DNA of 64,000 nucleotides from Paulinella micropora (taxonomy: Eukaryota > Cercozoa > Imbricatea > Euglyphida > Paulinellidae). Made by a program: the position numbers and the translations under genes. This document shows positions 30,305-40,335 of the stretch, one piece after another. Positions within the stretch are counted from its first letter, which is position 1. Every line of letters starts with the position of its first letter. Under the pieces are notes generated by a model, which was not told where the DNA came from, did not search any database, and saw only the letters and a program-made list of their open reading frames with translations. Where the stretch lies: contig WBZZ01005889.1 of the NCBI GenBank assembly GCA_019918135.1, positions 54,207 to 118,206 on the forward strand. Direction: 5' to 3'.

Positions 30305-31060
30305 CTATTCCAACTCTTCGCAGTCTTAACAGAATCGCCGGCCATTCTGATAGACCCAGTGAGGGGTAACAGACCCCGCCACCCCTTTCTTGAGCAAGTC
30401 CGTCCAGGTGAAGATGTCCTTGTCGTAATTGCCATTCTTCATGTAGACATCTCCCAACAAGTTGAGCATAGGCACCGAAACCATTTGCTTCAGCGGGGAG
30501 TCGATTTCGGCGCGGCTCTGTACGTAGAATGTTTCGCCGTCCAGGAATTGCCACACGGAACCATTCCAGCGGCCGCATTGCTCGCAGACATGATCGACAC
30601 CCTGAATCCACAACCTGAGCGCAATCCTGGTTTTGTCACTGTCGACGCTGTGGTGGAAGTAAAGATCTACGGTGGTTACGAGATGTCCATCCAGGTTGTA
30701 GCGTTTGCCGGCGTTGAGGTTCAGGCAGCCGGCCAGCTCATACTGAACCGCGCTTTCGTAAAAGAGGTTCCCGGTAAGGCCACGGAGGCCAAATTTGGTG
30801 TAACCTCCCTTGAGAGTGACGGTTTCGATGGCGTCGGCCACTACTTTGCGCACGCTGGCAAGGTGTTCTTCCTGAGCTTCGGTGGCCAACGACAGAAGGC
30901 ACGCTTTGAGCCCGTGACAGGTCGTGCCCAGCACGGCCACGGACGGCGGAGACCACGAGGCCAGATCTCGCAGCAGTTCCTCTGGTAAGGTCGTCAAATG
31001 CACCGCAAACGAGCCGATATGCACCGGCTGTGGCTTTTTCTTGATTGGCGCGCTTGCCAT
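30305..31060 (-). pseudogene. F-box family, copy 1, premature TAA
   Basis: The ATG at 31060 is followed by an F-box near residues 20-55 (TTLPEELLRDLASWSPPSV). The body of ~200 residues is shared with the copies at 33365 and 34272, with a CEQC motif in the middle and a RRFC ending. In copy 3 the sequence is FCSSCEELV; here the Ser codon (TCA) is TAA at 30326, with DCEELE and a second stop at 30305 still readable. The loss removes the second Cys of the C-terminal CxxC, which would pair with CEQC to bind zinc. The effect on function is unknown; 245 of 252 codons remain. Confidence 0.8.
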
Positions 31061-31528
31061 GGCTAGCTAGTAACCGGAACAACAAGGTGCTAGCGAAGAA
31101 GATAAAATACTTTGAATGCGAGCCAAGGCGGGCGGGAAAAAGTGAAATTTTCTTTAAGAACCATAAGCGGCTCCCCCCCCGCCTCCGCCTTTCTCTCCCT
31201 CGTCTTGACGGCCTCCCCCCCTCTTTCTCTCCCCCTCATCTCAACGGCCCTCCTTTCAGAGCGATGCTAACTTCTGTGCGGGCGAGTAGACCTGAACTTT
31301 TCTGCCCGCCGGCGTTGAAAAAGCACAGGCAGGCGGGGACCTTCCCACACAAAAGAATGGTGGGGGGGGGCCGTCGAACTAAAGGAAAGGTCGCGCCCCC
31401 CCCTCTCTCTAATCGAATTGTCTCCCCGTCTGTTTCGAGCCCATTTAATTTTTCTTTCGCCCTGAGTCTCGTGTGACGAAGGTCCTGGGCTTTTTTTAAA
31501 TTTTTGTTTGCAAGTTCTTTCCCTCTTG
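31061..31528. repeat. Intergenic with dispersed hairpin unit, copy at 31338-31430
   Basis: The unit GGACCTTCCCACACAAAAG, then a G run ending CCGTC, a spacer, then GCGCCCCCCCCTCTCTCTAAT and GAATTGTCTCCCC closely matches the block order at 29401-29490. The rest is pyrimidine-rich. No gene is supported. Confidence 0.7.
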
Positions 31529-33067
31529 TCATTCCTCTTCTCTGGCTGCTTCAATGACCAAATGGGGGTGCGAGGCCCTAAACTCTGCAATAGCCCGGTC
31601 GGTGAGTCTGTGGCAAGAGTTGATTCGGAGCTTTTCCAAATGGCGGAGGCGAGCTAGAATTGGAAATACACTATCATCAAACCTGCCAAAATTTAAGCTC
31701 AGCTCGTTGAGGTCTGGTAAATGTAGACAAGGTTGAATCCCGGCAGAGGTAATATCTGTCCAGGGTCAATCTAGGATCCGTAGCTTCCTTAGGTGCCGCA
31801 ATAGTCGTACTGCCTCATTGGTGATTCGGACGCAACCGTAGAGGCACAGGTTTTCCAGTTTGTTTGGCAGGTGTCGGAGGTAGGCTTCCTGAACATAGGC
31901 GCAGTGTTCCAGGCGCAGTTTCCGCAATTTGCGCAATTCTGACAAAAATCGGAACCCCGCGCCTGTGACATTTCCACACAAGCTCAGATCTAACATTTCC
32001 AACTGCGCTAGGGGGCGCAGATGTTGGAGCCCCTCATCAGTTAGCAACTTGTTTCCTGCTAGGCTGAGAACTCGCAACTTGGTCAGGCCGGAGAGCGGGC
32101 TCAGCGACAAAAGCGGGCAGTCGCGGAGCTGCAGCTTTTGTAGCTGAGTGAGGCTCTCCAGGAACCCAACATTAGCCAGTTGGTCTTTAAAACCAAGATC
32201 TAGAGAGGTCAGGCTGGTGAGATTAGACAAACTGGCTAAGCCTTGTTCCGTAATTTCGTAACAATGGGAAAGGCTGAGCCGCGTTAATTTTGGCAGGCCG
32301 ACCACCACGGCCAGCGCGTCGTTCGTGATTCTTGTACAGCCACTCAGATCCAGGGTCTGCAATTCAGGTAGGGACGCCAGCCAGCCGAAGTCCGTGAGCG
32401 TCTGGCAATAACTCAGACTGAGCTGCCGCAGGCAGCCGCCGGCCGACGCCACAACCTCCGGTCTAGCTAGGAACGGTCTGATGCAAGTAAGAAACAGTGT
32501 GCGCGGCTTGACCCTCCTCAGGTAAGCGGCCAGCGCTTCGGAGCTGACGTGCTGGCATTGATCGAGGCTCAGCCAACGGTCGCACCAAGCCCCAACAGTA
32601 AACTGGTAGGCGGTAGCGACCCCGTCTTCCTTGGTCTCTAGCTCGGGCCGTTTGGAGCCCAGCCTCTGCAAGCCTTTGGTCTCCGCTGCACCCGCCAGTT
32701 CCTGGCCTGTCAGGCTGTTGGGGAGCAACAGGCCGCGCACGGTAATACCGTGTCGGCGGATCTGTGCCAGGATCGACAGCCTGTCCGATGGCAGCTTTTT
32801 GGAAATTGTGACGCTAGTGATTTCGCGCCAATCGGCCCAGCATACGTCTGGGATCATGACAGTCTCCTCACCGATCTTCAGGCTCGGCCAGCTGGCGGGG
32901 CGCGGCATGTCGCGGGTTTTCTTGCACACGCCGATCCACACCGCGTACAGCCAGTCAGGGCTGTCGGACACCAAGGGAAAGACCATTTCCCAGGCGTCGG
33001 CGGGCAAATCCAAAAGGCTGACGTTGGCCAAGATTTTTTGGCGCTTGCTCGGCGAGCACGCGGACAT
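31529..33067 (-). pseudogene. F-box/leucine-rich-repeat protein 2, in-frame TGA
   Basis: It is a paralog of the gene at 22541-24084. The F-box (LDLPADAWEMVFPLVSDS) is near the N-terminus, followed by the same spacer and the same LRR series. At 31766 an in-frame TGA follows KLRILD; the same frame continues for 78 more codons (WTDITSAGI, LRHLEKLRINSCHRLTDRAI) to TGA at 31529. The paralog has VLNLGWTNLTSAGL at this point, so a Leu codon has become a stop. Full length would be 512 codons. Truncation removes the last two or three LRRs. A readthrough product cannot be excluded. Confidence 0.8.
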
Positions 33068-33210
33068 GCTGGGCCCACCCGGTTTTTGTTTTCCTTTGTT
33101 TTTTTTAGTAGCTAGTATTGATGCTTTTTTAAAAAGCTATTTCTTGCCCTGCTCCTTTCGTTCCCGGGGGGGAGAAGGCGCAGAAAGCCCGCGATCATCT
33201 CCTATCCCAA

Positions 33211-33249
<39 letters not shown>

Positions 33250-33364
33250 TCCTCCCTCCCCGTTCCAGGTCCTTCCTTTTCCCCGGCTGTCTAGTCACCA
33301 TCGGGCGCGCAAAAATATTAACTGGATTTTAATGATGAGCTGTACACACTTTCCCCGACACTCT

Positions 33365-34097
33365 TTATTTCAACATTTCGCAGCCTGCACAGAATCGCTT
33401 GCCATTTCGATAGACCCAGTGAGATTTCGCAGTTCCTTCCACGCCGTTCTCTAGCAGTTCCATCCAGGACAGGCTGTTGCTGAAATTGTCATTCTTCATA
33501 TAAGCATCTCCCAGCAAGTTGAGCATGGGCACCGAAATCATCTGCTTCAGCGGGGAATCGATCTCGGCACGGCTCTGCACGTAGAATTCATTGCCCGCCA
33601 GGTGCAGGTACCTGTTCACATCGCGCTGGCCACATTGCGCGCAAATTTCACGGACGTCATCGCTGTGCAACGAAAGCTGTATCCGGGTTCTTTGGGTGGT
33701 AAGGCTGTGGTGGCAGTAGAAATACAGCACGGTCGCAATGCGTTCAGCATCAAGGCCAAAACGTTGGCCGGCGTTGAGGTCCAGGCAGCCGCGCAGACCG
33801 AAATTGCCCCCGCCCTCGTACTTCAGGTGTGGAGCCGCATCACTGAGGCCGAATCTGGTGTAACCACCGCGGAGGACGACCGCTTCGATAGCCTCGGCCA
33901 AAGTGTTCTTCCTGGGCTTCGGCCGCCCACGGGAGGAGCTGTCTTAAATCACGGCAGGTCGTGCCCAGCACGGCCACGGATGGCGGAGACCACGAGGCCA
34001 GCCCCCGCAGTAGTTCCTCGGGTAATGTCGTCAAACGCGCCACAAACGCGCCGGTATGTCCCAGCTTGGGCTTTTTCTTCCTTGGCGCGCTTGTCAT
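33365..34097 (-). pseudogene. F-box family, copy 2, 20-bp deletion
   Basis: The ATG at 34097 starts TSAPRKKKPKLGHTGAF and an F-box (TTLPEELLRGLASWSPP). After AEAQEEHF the frame is lost. Comparison with copy 3 shows that about 20 bases (ACTACTTTGCGCACGCTGGC in + orientation) are missing at ~33900. Downstream, the body resumes in another frame (IEAVVLRGGYTRFGLSD) and ends RFCAGCEMLK with both Cys of the CxxC. Adding 20 bases gives exactly 251 codons, the length of copy 3. A deletion of this size is not a base-calling error, so this copy is a true pseudogene unless its 178-codon remainder is used. Confidence 0.85.
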
Positions 34098-34271
34098 AAA
34101 AGCTAAGAGACAAAGGAAAAAAAACACACCAACGCAAACCAAATGAGATAGAACAAGAAGCGAGGACAGAAAAAAAGCCAGGCCAGATTTCACCCTTCAC
34201 ACCAAACTACCCTGACACAACAAATCTGGCTTTTTAATGATGTTCAGTAAGACTTCCTGGCTTGCCACCCT

Positions 34272-35024
34272 CTAGACTAATTCCTCGCAACTTGAACAGA
34301 ATCGCTCGCCATTTCGGTAGACCCAGTGAGGTCTAACAGTCCCTGTTACTTTTTTTTCGAGCAGGTCCATCCAGGACATAGATCCACTCTCGTAAGTGTC
34401 ATGCTTCAGGTAGGCATCTCCCAGCAAATTGAGCATGGGCACCGAGACCATTTGCTTCAGCGGGGAGTCGATTTCGGCGCGGCTCTGCACGTAGAATACC
34501 TCGCCTTCCAGGTGTACATACGCAGAAGTAGCCCATTTGACACATTGCTCGCACTCGCGGTTAACGTCCTCGCTCCGCAAGCTGAGTTGAATCTTGGTTT
34601 TGCCGGTTGAGAGGCTGTGGTGGAAATAAAAGTTTAAAGACGTCGCGATGCGTTCATCTAGGTTGTAGCGTTTGCCGGCGTGGAGGTTCAGGCAGCCAGC
34701 CAGATCATAATCGATCCCATTTTCGTAATACAGGTTACCGGTAACGCCACTGAGCCAGAATCTTTTGTAACCTCCCTTAAGGGCGACCTCTTCGATGGCG
34801 TCGGCCACTACTTTGCGCACGCTGGCAAGGCGTTCTTCCTGGGCTTCTGTCGCCCACGGGAGGAACTGTCTTAAACTTTGACAGGTCGTGCCCAGCACGG
34901 CCACGGACGGTGGGAACCACGAGGCCAGATCTCGCAACAGTTCCTCGGGCAGTGCCAACAAACGCGCCACAAACGCGCCGGTATGTCGCAGCTTTTGTTT
35001 CTTCTTCACGGAAGAGACTCTCAT
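34272..35024 (-). CDS. F-box family, copy 3 (intact, 250 aa)
   Basis: The ATG is at 35024. F-box at residues ~20-55 (LALPEELLRDLASWFPPSV). Then an orphan domain shared by three tandem copies: LKGGYKRFWLSGVTG, AGKRYNLDERIAT, HHSLSTGKTKIQLSL, CEQC, a FYVQSRAEIDSPLKQMVSVPML block that is nearly identical in all copies, and a C-terminal HWVYRNGERFCSSC. The two CxxC pairs suggest a zinc ribbon. It is the only undamaged member here and probably the functional source copy. The likely role is a substrate adaptor for a host SCF ubiquitin ligase. Confidence 0.85.
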   Translation of the reverse strand: MRVSSVKKKQKLRHTGAFVARLLALPEELLRDLASWFPPSVAVLGTTCQSLRQFLPWATEAQEERLASVRKVVADAIEEVALKGGYKRFWLSGVTGNLYYENGIDYDLAGCLNLHAGKRYNLDERIATSLNFYFHHSLSTGKTKIQLSLRSEDVNRECEQCVKWATSAYVHLEGEVFYVQSRAEIDSPLKQMVSVPMLNLLGDAYLKHDTYESGSMSWMDLLEKKVTGTVRPHWVYRNGERFCSSCEELV

Positions 35025-35091
35025 GGTTTTTAGGCTAATGTTTTAACACTGGAATAACAAACAAGAACGAAAAAGGCTGTAAATCGGACAG

Positions 35092-35965
35092 TACGAACAC
35101 AAACAAAGACGATACACAAAATCACGCACACGATCACCAAATCACACACGCAATCACGAATAACACACGCAATCACCAAAATCACACACGCAATCACCCA
35201 AATCACACGCGCAATCACGAACAACACACGCAATCACCCAAATCACACACGCAATCACGAATAACACACGCAATCGCCAAATCACACACGCATAAACACA
35301 ATTTTCCGCACACAAACATGCATGAGTGTCTATGAAATGGCCCTAGATATAAAACAGCATTTTTCAAGAACAGACACGAACCATACACAGCCTGCACAAA
35401 AAAAAAGGTCGCTATCAGTTTTGCTGAAACCGCGCATTATGTCGGCCCCCCTTCTATCTCAAAATTTGCATACAGTCCATTGTGAAACCACAATGTTGAC
35501 CCCATTGTGAAACCACAATGCCGACCATGTTAGGTCGCACGACAGGCTGTGTGCAAATCTTGAGATAGAAGGGGGGGGGGGGCCGACATAATGCGCGGTT
35601 TCAGCAAAACTGATAGCGACCTTTTTTTTGTGCAGGCTGTGTATGGTTCGGTGTCTGTTCTCGAGAAATTTTTTGTTTGTATCATTTTTGTGTGCATCGT
35701 CGTGTGCATCGTGGTGTAGATGTTTGTGTGTTGTGTGTGCATCGTGGTGTAGATATTTGTGTGTTGTGTGTGCAAAATGTGTGTGTGCATCGTGGTGTAG
35801 ATATCTGTGTGTTGTGTGTGCAAAATGTGTGTGCAAAATGTGTGTGCATCGTGGTGTAGATATTTGTGTGTTGTGTGTGCAAAATGTGTGTGCAAAATGT
35901 GTGTGCAAAATGTGTGTGCAAAATGTGTGTGTGTACATCGTCGTGTAGACAGCTGTGTGTGTATT
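35092..35965. mobile_element. Non-autonomous repeat element, copy 2 (large inverted repeat)
   Basis: It is symmetrical. Outer CA-rich array (~35092-35300, units like AATCACACACGCAATCACC), left arm 35361-35470, an ~80-bp centre, right arm 35552-35672, outer GT-rich array (~35690-35960, units like TGTGTGCATCGTGGTGTAGA). The arms are near-identical inverse copies (GTCGCTATCAGTTTTGCTGA and its reverse) differing mainly in C/G-run length. The centre holds a tandem 25-bp unit (CCATTGTGAAACCACAATG). It encodes no protein. The 17-mer CAATGTTGACCCCATTG is shared exactly with copy 3. Confidence 0.8.
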
Positions 35966-36200
35966 TGGTCGTACACCACCAGCTTGGTTTAGCTACAGAG
36001 ATAGTTGTACAGGACGTGTGCACAGCTTTTTTTGTCGTTTAGCTTGCGGTGCAAGGGTTCGTGCCTCAAGAAGGCCTAAGTAAAAAAAAACAAGTGCAAC
36101 TGTGTGAATTTCTGATCAATCTCTTTCGCTTGTAGTGTTAGTCCGCCGCGCCTCCCGAGCGAATCTTTTTCTTTTGCTTTTGCGCTTCGTCTCCCCCCGC

Positions 36201-37175
36201 ATGCCCAAGCGTGCTAAGCGTGCCAACACCCGCCAACGCGCCTATGTCAAGCCCCCACGAAAACGCTATCACGCCCATTCCACCCCTGTCGTCTGGCAAG
36301 CAGGGAAGTTTGTTTGTGGGGCACTCTGGTTCCTTTTTGCGATTGAGTTTGCCTTGGTTGCCCCCTTCTTATCGCTCGAAGACTTCCAACGCCTGTTCCG
36401 GGCCTTTGCCGGAACTAGTTTTTTTCAGAGGCAGCCACGCTCGATTGGTGCTCAGTTGTGGAGCTCGTACCTGCTGTGATCCAATACAAAAATGCCACTA
36501 ACCTATTTCGTGGAAGGGCATACCTGGCAAACTCTAGTTCGGGACACCTTGGCGTACCTGCTGAGCGAGGCCGGCAGCAACGCTCTCTGGCCTGCTGCTT
36601 GGCCTTGTGCCCGCTGCCTTAAACGAAGGGCTGTCACACGGGAAATACTAGTGTACCATTACTGTCAGGTCTGCCTCTGGTACGATAGATCGCACCTGGT
36701 AGCAGACCTAGAGGCCATCCGGCAAAGTTTTGTGCTTAACATCTTGCCGGTAGACCTAGAGCTACTGAAGGTTATCAGGAGTTGGTGGACCGCCAGTAAC
36801 CCCCGGGAGTTCCTCCGCGTGATCGAGACCCTGGACTTTGGCCCCGCGTACCATGGTCAAGGGTGGAAGCGTATACTCTTGGTGCCCATCGAACAAGGAC
36901 TGCTCGTGTGGGGTCTCTTCCAAACTAATCTCGCTCCGCAAGTCAGAGAAAACCAGCGCGAAATTACGGAGGAACGCCGCCAAAGGAGCGAAAGGCATTC
37001 TCAGCTGTTGCGAGACAATCTCCAAAAAACCAGGGCCTTCCTGGACCAGGCCCAAGAGGTCAGCGTACTAGGCAAGGTCGACGAGCTGGTGCCGTGTTGC
37101 TCGCAGCTGGGACATATGCAACAAAAGGGGTTCCTGGCATGCTCTGGCGCGGCCAGCCCTCTTCTCCCCCGCTAA
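36201..37175 (+). pseudogene. F-box-like protein with zinc motif, interrupted by in-frame TGA
   Basis: An ATG at 36201 reads a basic start (PKRAKRANTRQRAY) and an F-box-like stretch (APFLSLEDFQRLFRAFAG, LWSSYLL), then meets TGA at 36477. The next ATG, at 36492, is in the same frame and runs to 37175, so the whole is 325 codons with one internal stop. The second part has a Cys pair set (CARC then CQVC, 19 residues apart) like a zinc ribbon, and a helical C-terminal half. Either this is one gene with a nonsense codon at position 93, or two adjacent genes. The hydrophobic stretch near residue 50 is part of the F-box-like region rather than a clear membrane anchor. Confidence 0.6.
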
Positions 37176-37572
37176 TGGCACTGGAGAGGCGTTGGACTGT
37201 ACAAGAAAATTAAAATTCTTTTTTTTGTTGCTTGTCTTAGAAAAAAAATTTAAGAACCGGGCGAAAGGCAAATTGAAGTTTAGAATTCGTGGCTCTAGTC
37301 TTTTTTTTGTAAAAAAAAATTGACGATTTTCTGGTCTTGTTTTTTTTGGGGGGGTCCTAGAGTAACGTACAATCTCAAGCCACTACTCGTAGTTATAATA
37401 ATTATTATGGGGGGCTATTACAGGGGTAAGGCTACCAACAATGTTGCTGCTTCCTTTCAATCAGCGCCGCGCCCCTTTTGCAACCAGGCCGTGCACGCGC
37501 ATACGGCTATCGACGTGCGCAAGGGGTTGGAGAAGCAAAACCTCAAACAATGGCCGGGCCCCACTTCTCGCG
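37176..37572. other. Spacer, possible small ORF at 37409-37634 (+)
   Basis: It contains A/T-runs and a G7 run. An ATG at 37409 opens a 75-codon frame (GGYYRGKATNNVAASFQ) that overlaps the 3' end of the next minus-strand gene by about 60 bases. It is not low-complexity but has no recognised motif, so it stays a weak candidate. Confidence 0.3.
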
Positions 37573-39755
37573 CTACGCGTCGCGCCGCAGCCGCTCCTCC
37601 GCGTAATGACTCAGGATTTCACGGAACTGCCTGAGTTCGTCGGCAAAGCGGGCTGTTTCAGAATGCAAGCACAAGCCTATATCATTTTGCAGGCTCTTCC
37701 AGGCCTGGCGTTCCCCACCCGTTTCCTTCAAGAATCGTTGTATTCCCTCCAGTTCTTCTCTTTCGCCCAGCCAGAGTCTAACGGCCTCTAGTACTGGCCC
37801 GTCGTAGAAGCTATTCTGAATCGTGGCCTTCTCGATGACACCAAGAGATTTGTAGGTGTCTCGCCTGTGGGGCGCCCACCAGTACTGCTTGGTATAAGGG
37901 GCCAGGTAGCCACGCTCGGCTACTTGCGCGAAGGGCCCCAGGGGGTTCAGACCCACGCCCCGGGGTGTGGGGCCTAAGGCGTCTATTGCGCGGCTTTGGT
38001 GGCACCGCTTGGCACACAGGCGTGCTGCGTACGCTATGTAGCGAAACTCCAGGCCCCACTGGCTCAGGGCCTGAAACGCTGCCTGATCCCATTTCGTGAT
38101 CTCTGCAGAGCTCGTGCCCTTCGTCAGGTTCTCCGTCACCAGGTCCGCGATCTGCCACAGGCCTAGCGCCAGGCCATGGTATACATAGGCCTGGTGCCCC
38201 GGCATAGCCAGCTCTCCCTGTGGAGTAACCTTCAGCGCTTGTGTGCGGTGCAGCTCCGTTACGTACAAGCAGGCCCTGGCCAGCCGCCTGCCACACTCGG
38301 CTATGGCCAACATGACAGTCTGGTAGTAATGGCTAATCTCGTCCAGGACCAGTTCAGCGTCCACTTCGCCTGCATGATCTGGCTGCAGCTCGAGTGTGCT
38401 GGCCTCGGGGTTCTTATTAAGCTCGGCCAGCAGCCACGGCAGTCTTTGCAAGACCGCCCGGGGGTAGGTGCGTGCCGCCTGCTTCAGGGTGATCGTTACC
38501 TCGGCCGGCAGCTTCTCCTCGCCAGCCCTCGTCCCCGGGACGTTCGCGCACCCGCGGCACGCCTTGGTCTCGGCGGCGGCTGGCGCAGGCTCGGAATAGT
38601 TGTAGCTTTGCAGAACTTGTTGGCACAGGCCGACCTGCCGGCCCAGGACAGAGGCTACGTCGTCCTCGGGCCTGGCGGAGGGGGGAGCTCCCGGCTCTAG
38701 CGACCGTTTGAACTGTTGTAGCTCTTCATTCAGGCCTGGCACGGACCAGTGCGGCTGCAGGGCCTGGACGTCGGCGGCCCCGGCCAGCTCCTCGGCCTGG
38801 CCCACGAGCCTAGACAGTGCGGCCAGGGGTTTCAGCGCGGCGTAGGGCTGCCGCCGAGCGTGTTCGTAGAATCCCGAGTGCACCACCCTCGAGGAATCCA
38901 CCTGCGACCGCGGCCGTAAGTAACGCGCTGTTCGCCCTGGATACGGGGGCCCCTGGGCCCCGGGTTCTTGAACCCAAAATTCTGAATCAGGCGAGACTAC
39001 GAGAGGCTTCCAGGCTGCATAACCGCTGCTATTTTCTACCTGAGCCCCTGACAGCACCGGCAGGCCACGGGATTCCAGGGCGGGGTACACAAGAGCCCGT
39101 GAAGGCAGAATTCTTCATACAGCCGCACGACGTTTTCACAGGCAGGAAATTCCAGACCAAGCAAGCACAGTATCGCGTAGTGTTCGGGGCCCCAGCCTTG
39201 CAGACGCGACGGAGGCACTGGTGTCTCTTCGTCAATCTTGTAGCCAATGCTTGGCCACGCTTGCTGTACCAGTACCAGGATTTCGGCGGACACGATTACT
39301 GGCTGCCCTCGCCTAGCTTGTTCGTCTGCCGTAGAAACGTTAAAGTCATCCAGGGCTTGCCGGAGCTTGGCCAGCGCCCAGCACCTGCCCAGGAGAGCCC
39401 GGGACATATTGGACGAGTAGGAAACAACCTCATCTCGCACAAGCTCCAAGTACTTAGCGTCCACAAAAGTCGAGAGGTCTATCTGCAGGGTTGGCGAGGA
39501 GGCGCTCCGCGCGCTGCCTGCCAGTTGCACGAGGGTCGGCAAGAGTGACTTGGGGGGCAGGGCGGCTACGAGCTCTGCGGGGCAAAGCCATTGCGGCCGT
39601 AGCCCTGTAGGTGTAGCCAAACCGCCAAATAGGATGTGCAAGAGACGAACGCCCTCTGGGACAACACTCTTCGCACTAGTCCCCAGAACCTCGGTACGCT
39701 GGCGTCTGGCCAACGGCTGGTCCACACTACGTGAACCTGCGCGCTTGGTCGACAT
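37573..39755 (-). CDS. Hypothetical protein, ~727 aa (one frameshift)
   Basis: The ATG at 39755 opens a 239-codon frame that ends shortly after LCTPPWNPVACRCC. The next frame, without an ATG, reads YPALESRGLPVLSGAQVENSS through the same bases and continues to 37573. One missing base near 39090 joins them to 728 codons. No domain is recognised. The protein looks soluble and mostly helical, with Gln/Ala-rich helices, a CRGC motif mid-protein and a conserved-looking Tyr/Trp-rich stretch (YLAPYTKQYWWAPHRR). It is the largest orphan in the GC-rich part after the zinc-finger gene. Confidence 0.7.
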
Positions 39756-40335
39756 GCTTTTTTTAAGAGTTTACCTCCCAAAGGAGAGGCCTGCGAGGTG
39801 AGGACGGAGTCAAAAAAGACTGGGGGGGGGGGGGGGGGAGATTGAAGAGGAGGCCGTGAGGAGCAAGGGCAGGGGCTAAAACAGCAAGGGAGGGTGGAGA
39901 ACCGGGGCGGCCCAACGCTGCCGGGGTCGCTAGGCTGGGCAGGGAAAAAAAGTTAAATACGTAAAAAAAATTGTGCCCTCTCCCTCGCCATTGGCTTCTC
40001 TACACAAAATTTTCTTCTGCTAAATTTCAATTGCCTACGTCTCAAAAAAAAATTAACAAAGTTCTATCATTAGGTAAACTTCCCGCCAAAGCTAAAAAGG
40101 ACCCTCGCGAGTTGCAGACAACATTTTTTGCTGCGAATTTGTGGCAAAATGCCCGTAACTTAGCTGATATATTGCGAGCGAGCGCCAGCGGGTGAATAAA
40201 AAAAGGCGGGCCTTGATTTAATAATTTTTTGGGGAGCTTTGCCAGTTCCTTTTCTAAACTATCTGCATATTTTTACCAAACTTTGAGACTAAACACTGAG
40301 AGTGCCCTTGCCATGTCCGCTCGTTGCTTCTTCTG
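39756..40335. other. Intergenic, with a possible ATG-less ORF at 39971-40195 (+)
   Basis: It contains a G17 run near 39822 and A/T-runs. A + frame at ~39971-40195 reads plausible protein (PAKAKKDPRELQTTFFAANL) ending in TGA, but has no ATG and starts inside T-rich DNA. It could be the 3' remnant of a lost gene. Otherwise I see nothing. Confidence 0.35.

Noticed and set aside
35459-36023. Overlapping open frames rich in Cys/Val or His/Thr in the second repeat element
   Set aside because: They arise from the TGTGTGCATCG repeats and have no start context or domain.
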